NCBI RefSeq assembly: GCF_027596085.1
Contig: NC_072472.1
Coordinates: 23,099,052 to 23,163,051 of the forward strand
DNA length: 64,000 bases
Source: Anoplopoma fimbria
Taxonomy: Eukaryota > Chordata > Actinopteri > Perciformes > Anoplopomatidae
Reading direction: 5' to 3'
In this document: piece after piece, positions 20,923-34,350 of the stretch
How positions within the stretch are numbered: the stretch's first letter is position 1
Layout: every line of letters begins with the position of its first letter
Position numbers and translations under genes: made by a program
Notes under the pieces: generated by a model
Database searches by the model: none
Told to the model about the DNA's origin: nothing
What the model saw: the letters and a program-made list of their open reading frames with translations, nothing else

Positions 20923-23900
20923 TAAGTGAGTGACCCCGGCTTGCCTGGTAACCAACAAAATAACTCATACAGCTAATTCTGAGACCAACAGCAGAGCTTG
21001 TGTTGTTTTGGTGGAAAATGCACTGTACTGCCTCACACCGAAATACTGGTAGAGACCGACTGCATCTGATCACGTGATAAGAATGCCAAGGATGCCAAGC
21101 TCAAGCTGGAGGGCAGGAGAAGTGACATAGTTTTCAGTTGGAGAACACTTCAAGGAAGTGCAAGAGACCCGAGGACCTGGAGGATGTTGCTGCTGACCTA
21201 AACACCAGAAGACAGCCAAAGAAGAAGAAGCTTAGCTGCTATGAGTTTGATGCTTTATGGAATCACTGCGTGACACCATTGAAGCGTTTTAGTGTTCTAG
21301 CATGACCCTAAGGAATTGTTTTTTTCCTTTCACAGCAGAATGACAATGACATCAAATAGAGTTGAGATTCCACAGCTATTTAGCACCGTGCAAAGGAGTC
21401 ACGTTTTAGGTTTATGCTACACAGAGTAAATGATTAAGGAAGCTTTTTTTCCCCTCTCTGTTGGCACCAGAGTCTCACGAACAAACAAAGACCAAATATT
21501 AACCATCTGCTGTGTAGAATGGTCCAACGCTGTCTCTAAGTAAAGTGTGTGTGTGTGTGATTGTCCAGCTTGTCATAAACGGCGTTTTGCCACGTGTTGT
21601 GTTTATTATTACATTTGACAAATTGAGATGTAGACAAGCGACAGATTTTTTCTCTTGTTTTCCACTTCTCTCTCTTCCCCTCTCTCTGTCCTCTGTGGTG
21701 GGAGCAGATTATTGCCTTGATCACAGTGCATTCCTACACAGATAGGTTCCCTCGAGATTCCGCATCACAATCTTGGTTCCCCTTTGCCCAGCGATCCACA
21801 GCTGTACTGGTTCAGCACTTGGCTTGTCACCAAAACCTCTTTGATGACAGTGTTTTATGTCAGGACAAACAAACATGGGAAGCCAAATGTGCTCCGTCTA
21901 TTTTCATTTCACACCATATGCAAATCTGCTTCTTTTCTTCAGATGATGTTACACATTGACATTATGGTATGAAGGTTGTTTCCTACAGTAGTTTATTCTG
22001 TAATCCTTGTAGTTAAACATGCTGGTAGGATGAGGGTTAAACAGCATCAGCTAAATATACCTATAATGTCATATAAATATGTATAAAGTATGTTATTTTC
22101 ATGAGTAAAAATATGTATCAAGTGACTTTCAGGATAGGGGTGCTTTGTACAAATAAGTTTCCTTTGGGTGGTGCTACAGAAATTGAAAAGAAACCAATTA
22201 GTTAGGATAAAAAATTTAAGCTTAAAGTCAAATCAAAATGATGAGAGCTTTTTCAGAAAAACGCACTGCTAATTTCTTCTTTTAATAGGATTTTTTAAAA
22301 CTCTCTTTTCAGTTTCACTAATCTGAAATAAAAGGAGATTTTATCCAAACCTCTCCATCATAGGGCTTCCTGTCGTGTACCTCTACCGGGAGTCAAGGCA
22401 GAACACACCTCACTCCAAGTGCGTTTGACAGAAAGGACTCAGAGCACTTCACAGTGATGGATGGCCTCTTCAATCCCAGAGGCGCTCACACTTCTCCTCT
22501 GCCTGCCAACTGGGGATTAGCACCACGGCCTCGGCTGCTGGCCCCAAATCCCCCCCCCCCAATTCCTCCGCTAACCAAGGCGGATCTCCAGCGCGCTACC
22601 CTTCAGCCAGCGTAGCTCCATCACAACCCAACTTCGGCCTCCGGCATTCTTCGCTGCGTCACATGGCCCTCGATGCTCGGGCCGATGCTTGACCAGAGGC
22701 CGAGTGATCCGAGGGCGGCAGGGTGCCAACATTCCAGCCTGACGGGCGTTTTGTTTGAGGGATTTCCTGTGGGCTTTCATGCCAGCGTGGAACCATTACT
22801 GCTGCTCAACAGTCACTGGCTGTGACAGGTGGATCATCCTTCTCTATTGCTTGGAAGTGACACTTTGTGCTTACTAGGAGACTAGGAGAATAATGAAAAA
22901 AAAATGGTTGAGCCAGGGTGGACACATTTTATCCTTGTTAGAGAGTACAGACTAAACAAACCTGACAAACCCGAACAAACAAGCGGGTCTGGAGAAGCGG
23001 GTGCCAGGCATTCATGAGGAACGGAGGAATGTTGCCCCTTGGCAGCCTTTCAACGGAGGTCACTTCTTCTTATCAGTTTGATTGTCTGAAGTTGTGCAGC
23101 ACTTCGACCACACAAGGGCCACATTAGCTTTAAATTAGATCATGTTTAGCGCAGATTAAATCAACCCGGCCCCTCAACGAGGTGCAGCTGTGTGTCCGGC
23201 TCTATTTTGACTGGGGTGCTTGAGGAGGCTTTGATGAAGACCGTGGAGTGGATCTCTGAATCATTCATCCTTGCAGTATTTCACAGATACGCCTTTGGTC
23301 CATCATAATGACTTAGCCAGGGCGTGTGTTGAGACACTAGAGGTGTCTTAAAAGAATGGGAATGGTTAAAAGTTTCTATTTTGCATGTGCACTATTCAAG
23401 TTCTCTTTGTCACACCCACATGTGCAGACACTTTCGATTGGGTGGTTTCTATGGAGAATGGAGAATGGAGGACTGAGATCGTTTGGACTCCCAGAGAAGG
23501 ACTAGAAATCCTGCTAAACCCTCTGTTGGAAGTCCTTCTCCAACAGAGTGTTTATTCAATTCTCCTCCTTAACTCTTTCAGCTTGTTGCTCCGTCAGTAT
23601 GCATTTGTTGCAATTTGTAAAAAATTTGATTCCAACATCTGTGCCTGAAAACCTTGGCAAAGTAAATTCCCCCCTTAGCTTCGAGTCAGTTGATTTCTGC
23701 CGAAGGTTAACAGATTCCGACAAAGGAGGAGGTTGGAAATCTTCTCTGGGCCGTAATTCAGCAAAGTGCCAAGACCTCAATTGCTCACAGATTCGTCCTC
23801 TTCTCTGCCAAACGAGACAAGGGTTTCGTTAGTTGTGGCAGCGGCGAGAAGAGAGAAACAAATTATATGCAATGCCACTTTTAGTACCAAGCTGAACTGT

Positions 23901-25438
23901 TGGTTGGGGGGGAGGGGGGATGAAGCGGAAGGATTTGTCTGACTACGTCGCCGCCAGTCAAAGGAAAGCAGGAAAGCTGAGATGGGCAGATGAGATGGTC
24001 CCCTTGTTTCCCCACATGAAAAAGACCCTGACTGGCTTTTTACTTTAATTACTGCTGGGCCTCGGCTGGGAGGAACCATTTCATGTCTGCGCTTTCCGTG
24101 TCTTGAATGGCATCTTTGTTTATTTGTTTTTCTGCTTTTGTCTTGATAGATGGCGGATAGTTTGTTTTTCAGTTCTGTCCGCTCTTCATATCTGACACGT
24201 TCATGTAGGAGAACTGAAACTGTGCCGGCTGAGGGGAAGATAAAGGGGCAAAACGACGGACCCGGAGACGATCTCTTTGATATCCTTTCAACGGCCGGAT
24301 CAGATTATAAAGAAATTCCACTTGTTTACATTTTGATGTCGGTCTAACTATGAGCCATAGCTCTTCTGCCAGAATCAATTAGCACCTCCGGAGCCGCGGC
24401 TGCTGCTAATAAAAGCTCAACGGGTCAGTAGAAAGCCTCGGTTCTACATGGAGGGACGTGCCGGGGAATCAGACTGGCGTACTTCCTCCTTCTCCACATG
24501 CCTGAGCAATGTGTCTGAGCAGCCATGGCCGGCACGTGTGATTTATGAGCACCTATGCGCCGACCTCCTCTTGCCTGACCACGAGGAGCCAAGAGGACAA
24601 GGTTACCTAACAAATCTAAATATTCAAACTCAACATCAGTCTCTAGGTCATGAAGCTTTTTTACTTCTCTCCTCTCTCCACGTGTTGGCCTCTCTGAGTG
24701 TTTCTCTTGTGGCTCTTTCTCTGAATGCTCTACTGACCTTGTACTTTCCTCGTTTCCCTCAGCACCGCGGTTGCAGCAGTTTGGAGCTGCGGCGCTGGCC
24801 TCCGACTTACCTCCATGGGGCCGTGATAATTTCCTGTGCGCCCCTCTGCCCTTTTCTCTTGCTGACAGTGGCTCTAATCCCCCTGGCTGCACTCTGCCTG
24901 CTTGCCGCCTGCCAACAGTTGGAGAAAAATTACATTTATAATGGAAATTATTAGTTTTTTAGGTTTTACTCAGAGTTGTATAAAAACGTTGAAAAGTGAC
25001 AGGTGCTTTTGGTCCAAGCTCTGTAAAATAAAATGCACCGCAGTAAAACTATGAAGTACATAAAATTAACGAGCACCATTTGGATGTTAATGAAATCATA
25101 GCAGTCTAAATAATATCACAAAACATGCAGAAGCTGACATGTGACAGCCCAATAGAGAGTGTAAAGAGATTAAATATAATGGAGTACTGATGTAGTCTGT
25201 GGCTACTAATGTTACTACCACAGTTACTTATACTTGACGAGGGACATATTGTAGTCGTTTAACCTCACTAAATACAACCGCTATAGTACAGATAGTTACT
25301 TTACACATAAGGATTTTACATACAAAACATGTCTTGTTCTAGACAATTTATACATTATATAACTAGCATATAACTACCCAATAGTTGTTACAATGAAACA
25401 TCAAAATGCTGATTAAATGTTAATGAATCAGTAACAAT

Positions 25439-25440
<2 letters not shown>
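20921..25440 (+). other. Intergenic, no gene seen
   Basis: The sequence is mostly unique. Open frames on both strands at 24425-24954 reach 155 and 168 codons, but they overlap each other antiparallel and match no family I know. A 10-bp hairpin lies at 23521-23548. Confidence 0.45.
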
Positions 25441-25509
<69 letters not shown>

Positions 25510-25550
25510 TATATATACACACATACATATATATATATACACATATATAT

Positions 25551-25597
<47 letters not shown>

Positions 25598-25611
25598 TAC
25601 ATACATATATA
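25441..25611 (+). repeat. (TA)n and (CATA)n microsatellite
   Basis: A 60-base TA run is followed by mixed CATA and ACAC runs. It flanks the left end of the Tc1 element and continues on its right (27140-27235), so the transposon landed inside the array. Confidence 0.95.
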
Positions 25612-27139
25612 CAGTGGATATAAAAGGTCTACACACCCCTGTTAAAATGCCAGGTTTTTGTGATGTAAAAAGACAAAGATAAATCATGTCCGAACTTTTT
25701 CCACCTTTAATGTGACCTATAACGTGAACAATTCAATTGAAAAACAAACTGAAATCTTTTAGGGGGAAAAGAAATAAATAAAAAACTTACAATAACCTGG
25801 TTGCATAAATATGCACACCCTTAAAGTAATACTTTGTTGAAGCACCTTTTGATTTTATTACAGCACTCAGTCTTTTTGGGTAGGAGTCTATTAGCATGGC
25901 ACATCTTGACTTGGCAATATTTGCCTACTCTTCTTTGCAAAAGCGCTCCAAATCTGTCAGATTGCGAGGGCATCTCCTGTGCACAGCCCTCTTCAGATCA
26001 CCCCACAGATGTTCAATCGGATTCAGGTCTGGGCTCTGGCTGGCCCATTCCAAAACTTTAATCTTCTTCTGGTGAAGCCATGCTTTTGTTGATTTGGATG
26101 TATGCTTTGGGTCTTTGTCGTGCTGAAAGGTGAAATTCCGCTTCATCTTCAGCTTTCTAACGGAAGCCTGAAGGTTTTGTGCCAAAATTGACTGGTATTT
26201 GGAACTGTTCATAATTGACTAACGGTTCCAGCTGAACAAACAGCCCCAAAGCATGATGCTGCCACCACCATGCTTCACTGTGGGTATGGTGTTGTTTGGG
26301 TGATGTGCAGTGTTGTTTTTTCGCCAAACATACCTTTTGGAATTATTGTTCAACCTTGGTTTCATCAGACCATAACACATTTTCCCACATGCTTTTGGGA
26401 GATTTTATGTATGTTTTTGCAAAATTTAGCCAGGCTTGGATGTTTTTCTTCGTAAGAAAAGGCTTCCGTCTTGCCACCCTACCCCATAGCCCAAACATAT
26501 GAAGAATACGGGAGATTGTTGTCAGATGTAGTACACAGCCAGTACTTGCCAGAAATTCCTGCAGCTCCTTTAATGTTGCTGTAGGCCTCTTGGAAGCCTC
26601 CCTGACCAGTTTTCTTCTCGTCTTTTCATCAATTTTGGAGGGACGTCCAGTTCTTGGTAATGTCACTGTTGTGCCATATTTTCTCCACTTGATGATGACT
26701 GTCTTCACTGTGTTCCATGGTATATCTAATGCCTTGGAAATTCTATTGTACCCTTCTCCTGACTGATACCTTTCAAGAATGGTGTGTGTCAGGAAAATCC
26801 TACTAGAACAGCTGAACTTTATTTGGGATTAATCAGAGTCACTTTAAATGATGGCAGGTGTGTACTGACTACTATTTAACATGAGTTTGAATGTGATTGG
26901 TTAATTCTGAACACAGCCACATCCCCAGTTATAAGAGGGTGTGCACACCTATGCAACCACATTATTTAATTTTTAATTATTCCCCCTAAAAGATTTCAGT
27001 TTGTTTTTCAATTGAATTGTTCACGTTATAGGTCACATTAAAGGTGGAAAAAGTTCTGACATGATTTATCTTGGTCTCATTTTTTTACATCACAAAAACC
27101 TGGCATTTTAAGGGGTGTGTATACTTTTTATATCCACTG
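25612..27139 (-). mobile_element. Tc1/mariner transposon with complete inverted repeats
   Basis: The element is 1528 bp. Left end CAGTGGATATAAAAGGTC (25612) and right end reverse complement CAGTGGATATAAAAAGTA (27139) begin inverted repeats of about 155 bp; both include AATTCAATTGAAAAACAAAC. It is bounded by TA on both sides (25610-25611, 27140-27141), the Tc1 target duplication. The transposase remnant inside is on the minus strand and defective, so the copy cannot move by itself, but its ends could still be recognised in trans. Confidence 0.95.
25789..26830 (-). pseudogene. Tc1 transposase, broken by frameshift and stop codons
   Basis: In N- to C-terminal order on the minus strand there is an HTH part (ERYQSGEGYNRISKAL, then GRPSKIDEKTRRKL) and the first catalytic Asp in LWSDETKVE. 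An apparent small deletion near 26345 then shifts the frame. RYVWRKNNT and [12 protein letters not shown] follow in the shifted frame, with a stop in the next segment. The second catalytic Asp lies in [10 protein letters not shown] and the Glu in [15 protein letters not shown], before an in-frame TAG at about 25924. Residues continue past that stop (ANIAKSRCAML ... TKYYFKG). No start ATG is visible ahead of the HTH, so the N-terminus is also lost. Tc1 transposases cut and paste at TA using a DDE/D triad. Confidence 0.92.
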
Positions 27140-27184
27140 TATATATACACATACACACATAAATATATTTATATATATAAATTA

Positions 27185-27187
<3 letters not shown>

Positions 27188-27235
<48 letters not shown>
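27188..27235 (+). repeat. (TA)n microsatellite, right flank of Tc1
   Basis: A 48-base TA run, a continuation of the array on the left of the transposon. Confidence 0.95.
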
Positions 27236-27240
<5 letters not shown>

Positions 27241-30200
27241 TATTTATTTTCTTAATGTTGATTTTTAAAAATAAAAAAAAACTTTTTTGTCTCACAAGCA
27301 TCTCTCTACCAAAGCATGTTAGCCTGAGTTCATCTAGTTTTTACTGTTACAGCAAGATAACCTAGCTAGTTCACATCTGTGGAGAAACACAGCAGTACAA
27401 GACAGTTAAGACCAAAAATGCCACTTTAATTTTATAGACAGGATTCAGAGCATTAATATAGCAGTAAACAACTATAGTCTACGTAAAGATATAATGTAGT
27501 AATGTCTACCTGAGTAGAGAACGAAGTCACTCTCCCTGTATGTGTGTTGTTATCAGAGCGTCACCTTGCTTTGTTGACATAGAACTAAGCCTGCTTGGGC
27601 TGGCCTAGCAGGCTTAGTTCATGTTAGTGCATGTGAGCGTGCCCCACTGGTTAGCTCATGGTCGCTGCCCCTCACTGCTATCACAAGGCGGTAACAGCTG
27701 CTAACAGCGTTGTCAAGTAAGCGTAGCACTCACCCCCTGTTACCCTCAGGCTAATCCTTTTAGCGCCGTCATTACTTTGCCCATAGTTTGTACTGTTAGC
27801 ATTGTCAGCTAAGAAGCGCTGGTTGGCCATCGCCATGTTGAGAGCCGTTGAGAGGCAATAGAAATACTCTCAATCTCGTACATTGTATGTTTAACTCGAA
27901 GTTAATTTAAGTCAATTAGTGTACGTTCACGCTAATCTCATTCAGCATAAAACAGTGTACGTGCTGGTTAGGCTGAATAAATACAACAGCTCTACTGCAG
28001 AAAACGTGGCAATGCAAGTTCCATGTGCAGAGCCAGGGGTCAATTAATCACTTAGCTCCCGGTGCAGTCTTGAGGGCAAGGTAATTGGTTAACTAAAATA
28101 GTGGCAATAAATTATATTTTATATGACTGGGACTGTAGAAAATAATTAAAGAATAAATTCAGCATGCAAGTCATATTTAGAATTTAGATTATTGAACTGT
28201 GCAGCAAAATTCAATAGATGTATGGTGAGCTCTGGATTATTAGCTTTAATCTGATCACTTTAAATTCAGATGTCAGAAACAATCAGTCTGCCAGCACATA
28301 GGTTCAGACAAACAACGGCCATGTATAAGTTGTTCCTTTCGTGCCGTTCTTACCCTTTAATATTAGAACAAGTAACAAATTGAGATGTTATTACTAACAG
28401 TAATCCGAGCATTCTCGTGGTCACTTGGTTGCCCACATGCTCATGGAAATAACTCCACATTTCTGGGAACATAAAACCTTGGTAGATGCCAGAAACTGCA
28501 CAGCAACCAATGCATTTGCAAAGAGGATGCCATATAAAGTTTTGTTGCTCCTCGCTGCGGCACGCACAATTCTATCTTATTTTTTTAAACAAAATCCTCT
28601 TTTAAATCTTGGGAGCACAAAAGCGCTCAAAACAAGGTGCTGTGGGTGAAAAACAGCCCCCTTTTCATGACCAATCACAGACATGAAACTACTCCGCAAA
28701 ACTCTGAAGCCGCTTTATAACAGGAACGTCCTCTGATCTGGTTTGAGATTCTCGGAAAAAATATCTCTCTGGTCGTCCTCGTTTGTTGCGTGGATCCTTA
28801 ATAGCAGCCAAATATTTGTTATTTGAGTATTTGCTGCACATTAGAGGAGCTTCAATACGGGGCTGGCTCTATGTTAAAGGGCCCCGACACAGTCTGCTCT
28901 GCAAAACACACTTTTTGTCTTTTTATCCTCAGTGAAGCTGGGACCCTGCCATGGTTTTTGGATCACCAATAACAGCAACATAGTATTAATTAGTTTATTT
29001 TAAAATAATGATAAAAATTAGGGATTGATGAGGGATAAAATTATTTTTTGAGTGACATTATGTTGCTAAATATTATATAAACACAATCCTGATTTGGGTG
29101 ATCTTATCATCATCAATATCAATATCAATATGTCACGCTGATGACAAAAATACATATAATGTAATGAGAGCAGAAGAGCCATTAGAACTTTCTGGTGAAT
29201 TTATTGTGTGGGGCTTCAGCTAGTTTTAGTAACTTTTGTTATTTTCTTAATTAGTTGTGAACTAAATTCATCAGTACATCTATAGAATGTGTCCAAATAA
29301 GTTGACTTGAGCCAAAGCGATTCTCAAATGCTTAATGCAACATTGTGGCCGCTAACTCTCCACTACGGGTGCACACACTGCAGCTGGCGATAAATGATGG
29401 ATTTAACTTGTCTGTACATCAGGGTCATTGATTGGTTTATGATCCGTTGACGAGGGTCGGCTAAGGGTCAGAGAAAAAATTGCTAACCTCCAATGTCTTG
29501 ATGGATCATCACCGTGAGCTGAATCAGATCCCGACATAACGCCTAATGTTTGCTTACATCGCAATTCTGTAAGTTGAATATTGAACCACGATTAGTTTCC
29601 GCACTGTTGGCGATGTCACAAAATCCAGCTTGTGTCCTTATTAACTGAGATTTGAGGAGAGCACAGAGAAATCTTCAGCAGACAAATGTAAAATAAAAAA
29701 CAGCCTTCTGGTGTCAAACTCTGCACATACATCATTCTGCACAGTGAATTAAGAAGCAAAACATGTTTTTGAGCGGAGGGGGACTTTAAACGATTTTGAA
29801 AAGATTTCATAAGCAAATTTAGGAAATGTTTCCAAATCAGAGGCACATGAGCCTCTGATTAGGTGAAATCACACTGTCTGGAACAAAGAGGCTTTTGTTT
29901 TTTGACCTCAGATTTGCAGCTTGCCTTTTTCTGGTTCAGTTTTGTTGGTCTTAATGTTTCAGGGAATCAGAGCATCAAACTGTTTCTGCTGATTGTTGCT
30001 TTAGGTTAATGCATTCCTCTGTGCCTTGTGCGTTGGGATCTGCTGCCATCTTGGATCCTCTGATTGTGCCTCACTTGAATGGAAAATGGCCTGAATAATG
30101 AGAGGTGGATGTTGAGACACTCGGCGCTGACGGACAAACGGTCAAATGTTGTGTTTGTTTGATTTAAAGATGCAACAATGAAATTCTGGTCATCAACTGG

Positions 30201-33200
30201 GGTAAACATTATCAGCGGCCTCTGATAGCAGCCACGGCTGTATACAGAGTCTCAGTCAGGGCTTTGATGTTTCTTCTACCGTCGTAAACATTTATACTTC
30301 AATTAAAATGATATTTCATTTCTCGCACAAGCTGTTTATGAGTCATTATGCTCCCGAGCCATGCAATCTTTTGCATTTCACCCTCTATTTGTAATGACAG
30401 CTAGACAGAGCGGAGAAGAAAGATGGATCAAATATTTACTCTCCCCATTGTTCTCTGGGCGGCCTCTCCTCTCTCACATGCTGAGGCATCCGATAGATGT
30501 AAACAGATTCATCTGAAGAATCATTAACAAATGGGATTTGGCAGTGTGAAAGGCTGTTTTGCCTGCGTTTGGTCCTCTCTGCCACAACGGGGCACGGAGA
30601 GCCATCCTTCTAAAATAGGTTTCCATGGAAATGATACAGACGAGGATATGTTCACAGCTGATTTAGAGGTTTGACATCCATAGGATCATTACAGGATAGC
30701 ACGCAGTACTTAGCAGCAGAACAAATATTACAATAATTCATGCTGTCAAATTAAATTCTTCTCAGGCGCTCAAAAGTGCTTCCAACAGGCGGAAGTGCTA
30801 ATTAGAAGGCAGCGGCGTAGTCATCTCAAACTATGCAGCCGTTAATGCCGTGCCTTTAGTCAGCTACAATCACTCTGCTTTTTCACCTCCATAGCAACAG
30901 AAACAAACAGACCGTCACTTTAAAATTACCAGACAGAGAAGTCACGTTTCTCTGTAATCACACACCTCCTCTACCTGCGAGGGATTCCTATTTAATAACT
31001 GTGAAAAACCCGAGGAAGGTGAAATAACAGCATCGTCTACAGAATACACAGCAGGGACTTGTTTTAGAGCTTTTGCAAATTTTGATTGCATGAGACATAT
31101 TGCATCCGGAGAATATTATTCTCTGTTTATGACCTCTGAGTCAAGGTGAACATACAAAACATCATGTTACCAATGTTCATTGATTCCTTTTTTATTCTCT
31201 TTTTAGTATGAATACACTTTTAGTATTCCATGACATTTTATTAAACAAACTTAAGCTTTAATATGACTACAGATAAAAAGATTAGTCAATTAGGCTGTTC
31301 TCATCCCCTTCTCATACTTACACATACAAAAAGCAACGCACTGGATTTGGTACGTATCCCACGTTATCATCATATTATCGTTTTTTATAGAACAATCAAC
31401 TAGCCTGTTAATTAAGAAAATATGTAGATTGACTGATAAAGAAAATTGGCTGCATCCCTAAATCCCCTAGGGTGCTAAGTGATAGAATTTGACATGGTAA
31501 ACACCAGCACAACAACAAGAAAACCGGACACGATAAAAAATAATGAAGATAATAAATTAAGGAAAAGATCAATGGCTTTAAAGGCTCAGTCAGATCTCTG
31601 TGAGCAGCATCATCTCACTCCAGTCTCCCCATTACTCTGCTGACAAAGAGCGCGAGCAGAAAGCAGCCACAGGGTACTTTGTTTTTCTCTTGAAACCCCA
31701 AACCGCAGCATTGATGAGGACCTGAGATGTAGCGCTCATCGGGGGAACAAAGACATTTTATTGGAGTCTGTCCCTGCAGGGAGTTTCTGGCCTTTTAACG
31801 GAGGCTGAGCTGTCCCTGTCGCTCCCTGGTGTGGTAGGATTACGGGGTGAAGGCCCAGCTGCCCTTCTGTAGTGAGCTGTGGAGGTCAAGCAGACCCCCC
31901 CTTACATTCCTCTGCAGCACAATACGTCTTCAAGCCATACTGTCACTGAAAATTGCGCACACATATCACAGGTGTCCCAGCCAAACTGGTATCCCCGACT
32001 TCCTGAAGCACTGCTTCATTGTATTTTTTATCACTATTGATTTTTTTAAGTAATAATGAAACGTGTTTTTAAAGCTGGAAAAGAGCAATTTAACCTATAT
32101 GCTGTGCATGGAACCTTTTCACATTTGCTCTGGTGAACACAAAGTGCTTTGGTTCACAGGAAGTGATGTGTTTTTTTTCTTTTCCAGTAACAGCTGCAAC
32201 AGTGGTTTCTTTGTAATAAATCGGAGAGGGAGATGTGTAGTTAGCATGAGCAGCAATAAAATAAAAGATTTCATTTTGACACCTTCGGCGGGAGGAGCGT
32301 CCATTCCTGACAGCACAATATCATTTAGCCAGTCTGCAGCGTCTCGCCGGATGTTGCAGTTTTGCTCTTACAGACAGATGTGTTTTTACAATGAAGCCTT
32401 TTGCCCGCGCCGCTTTAAGGCCTAGCCAATTTGCTTTCACTGCTTTTCACAAGCCTTCGTGTCTTTCCATCTGTTATATGACTTATTAGCAGAGAGTGGT
32501 TGGCCCTTGTGAGCCAGAACACCCAGAACTGACATTTAGGGATGATTTGTTTAGCTTGCCGTGATCAGAGGAAAGGGGTCACATGCCGGTGATCCTTCAC
32601 TCACAAAACAAAGATGCACTGAAACTGTAAGCATCTGCCTCAGGACTGAATCCAGCAGGTGTTTAACTCAAGCAGACAGAGAGCTCAAACATTTCAGTGG
32701 TCTCTTATCTTCTATTGTTCCTGACGTTTGTATTTTTTTTCTCCCTCTCTCTTTCTTAGCCAAACTGGCAAGTCGAAATCCACCCGATCCAATTTGGACC
32801 CAGCCTGTGTGTCTGCGTTTCTAAGCTACAGCTCAGCTCTGCTATCTGTACCAGATTAGTTGTATCCCCTTTTTCTTTCTTACTCCTCTCCTTTTATTTC
32901 CCCCTCTATAAGGTGAACCGAGGGTCTGAGAAAAACAGAGCAGGAGGCCTGGCTGGCCAGGAGAGACCACTAGAATTTAGCTTATATAAACTGTGTTAGC
33001 TTTTACAAAGAGCTTTACTGGTCCCCTGTGAGGGAACATCAACCAGTATATGACTCAAATCATAAAATCCAACACAGTTACGTATGAATCAATGGTTTCC
33101 CACGATTGCAAAATCGCTCGGCTGACCCAGCCCACCGCGGTGGACATTGCCTCCGTCCCAGAGTGTGACTCGTCCCTGGAGCTGTTGTGACTCTATCCTC

Positions 33201-33860
33201 CCTGTGCTGTTTGTGGTGCGGTGTGCTGTGTGCTATCCAGTGTCTCTGTGGGGGAGCGGCGGCCGTCAGTGTTCAGATCGGCTGCCCCTGAGGCCTCGCT
33301 GTGCAGATACGAGCACTCAAGAGTTTTCGGAGCTAATTTACAGGTCCTAATTGTACGCTCCAAATGATGCGTCGTAAATCACATGGCAGGGAGAATGTTG
33401 GTCTGTGCATGACACAGCAGTCTCTCGGAAGGACCTCAGTCTGACTGGCATCATTTTTTTCTTCTTTTTTTATCTCTGTTTATTTTTCAGGGCAATACTA
33501 CATTATAATTTCATTTTGTTATTGCCATGTAGCCACAGTGTTGATGGAATAATTATTTTTTTCTGTGAATTAAAAAGCTGGCTGCATACCGAGCTGAAAC
33601 TAGGAGCAATCATAACTCTAGAGTATGGCATACTTCTGTCAAGGCTGCTATTCTTCAAAAATGTATTTTAATAATAGAATATGTTCTTTTTTTTATAGCA
33701 TCCGGATCGGCATCAAATTATACCCCGTCCCAATTATGGGATAGATCTGCAGGTATTTTTGCCAAAGGCAGAGAGGTGCTTTGAGCTAAGCCAGCCAACA
33801 ACAGCATGCTTACATAAATACATGCTGATGTTTAGAAAGTTAAATGTTCCCCATGTTCGT
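27236..33860 (+). other. Intergenic, no gene seen
   Basis: All open frames are below about 120 codons and lack recognisable domains. The region includes perfect hairpins at 27582-27620 and 29835-29860, and a unique block at 30.29-31.0 kb that is a candidate conserved non-coding region. Around 33000-33060, ACTGGTCCCCTGTGAGG resembles retroposon tail sequence, but this is weak. Confidence 0.45.
30290..30860 (+). promoter_or_regulatory. Candidate conserved non-coding block
   Basis: Unique, repeat-free sequence of balanced composition with homeodomain-type and octamer-like words (TTAAAATGATAT, ATGCAATCTTTTGCAT, TGTAATGACAG). It lies in the gene-poor stretch downstream of a developmental gene. 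Conservation cannot be measured here. Confidence 0.2.
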
Positions 33861-33865
33861 GTCAT

Positions 33866-34018
33866 TTCTGGTTTGCGTCAAAAAACAAGGTGGCGACGGC
33901 CAAACACCAATATGGCCACGACCAAAATGCCGAACATGAGGCATCAAAACCACAGTTCAAGAACACAATGGTTAACGTCAGGGTGATTATGTCCTCTTCT
34001 TATTTACAGTCTATGGTA
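33866..34018 (+). repeat. Dispersed repeat family, partial copy 2
   Basis: AAATGCCGAACATGAGGCAT, then CAAAACCACAGTTCAAGAAC and AATGGTTAACGTCAGGGTGA, ending near TTTACAGTCTATGG. It aligns block by block with the reverse complement of 38.27-38.40 kb (GTGCCAAATTTGAGGCTTCA; AAACTTCAGTCCACAAACCA; ATGGGTGACTTCAC). The orientation is opposite to that copy. Confidence 0.7.
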
Positions 34019-34204
34019 TTTTGTCCCAAAAAAAATTCCCACACCACAAAACTAAAATGTCAACCTCCTGTTGGCGCAATAGGAAGAGTCAGGAGATCAA
34101 ATGATTGAATAAAACACAAATTAGGAAACAGGAATGTTTTTACTTTTATTTGGTAAAAATCCATCTTGTGAATGTTGAGATATTTTATATTTAATATTTT
34201 AATA

Positions 34205-34350
34205 GAATTCATCATTAAGGGAACTTTAATTTATGTCCCAAATTACATGATGATTGATCCAAGAGTTGTTGAGATATTACAGTATGCACCAAAGCAGTAG
34301 ACACACAGACGGACCACACAGACGGACCAACATTGCCATCCTTAGAGCCA
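34205..34350 (+). repeat. Interspersed repeat, copy A
   Basis: GAGTTGTTGAGATATTACAG, CACCAAAG and GACGGACCAACATTGCCATC recall a very common percomorph repeat. A related copy is at 56478-56632. Confidence 0.55.

Noticed and set aside
20523..21073. Open frames of 132 and 156 codons on both strands
   Set aside because: Largely translation of the (TG)44 microsatellite.
24425..24954. Overlapping antiparallel open frames of 155 and 168 codons
   Set aside because: Neither has a recognisable domain, splice context or transcript signal; their mutual overlap suggests a stop-poor GC-rich block.
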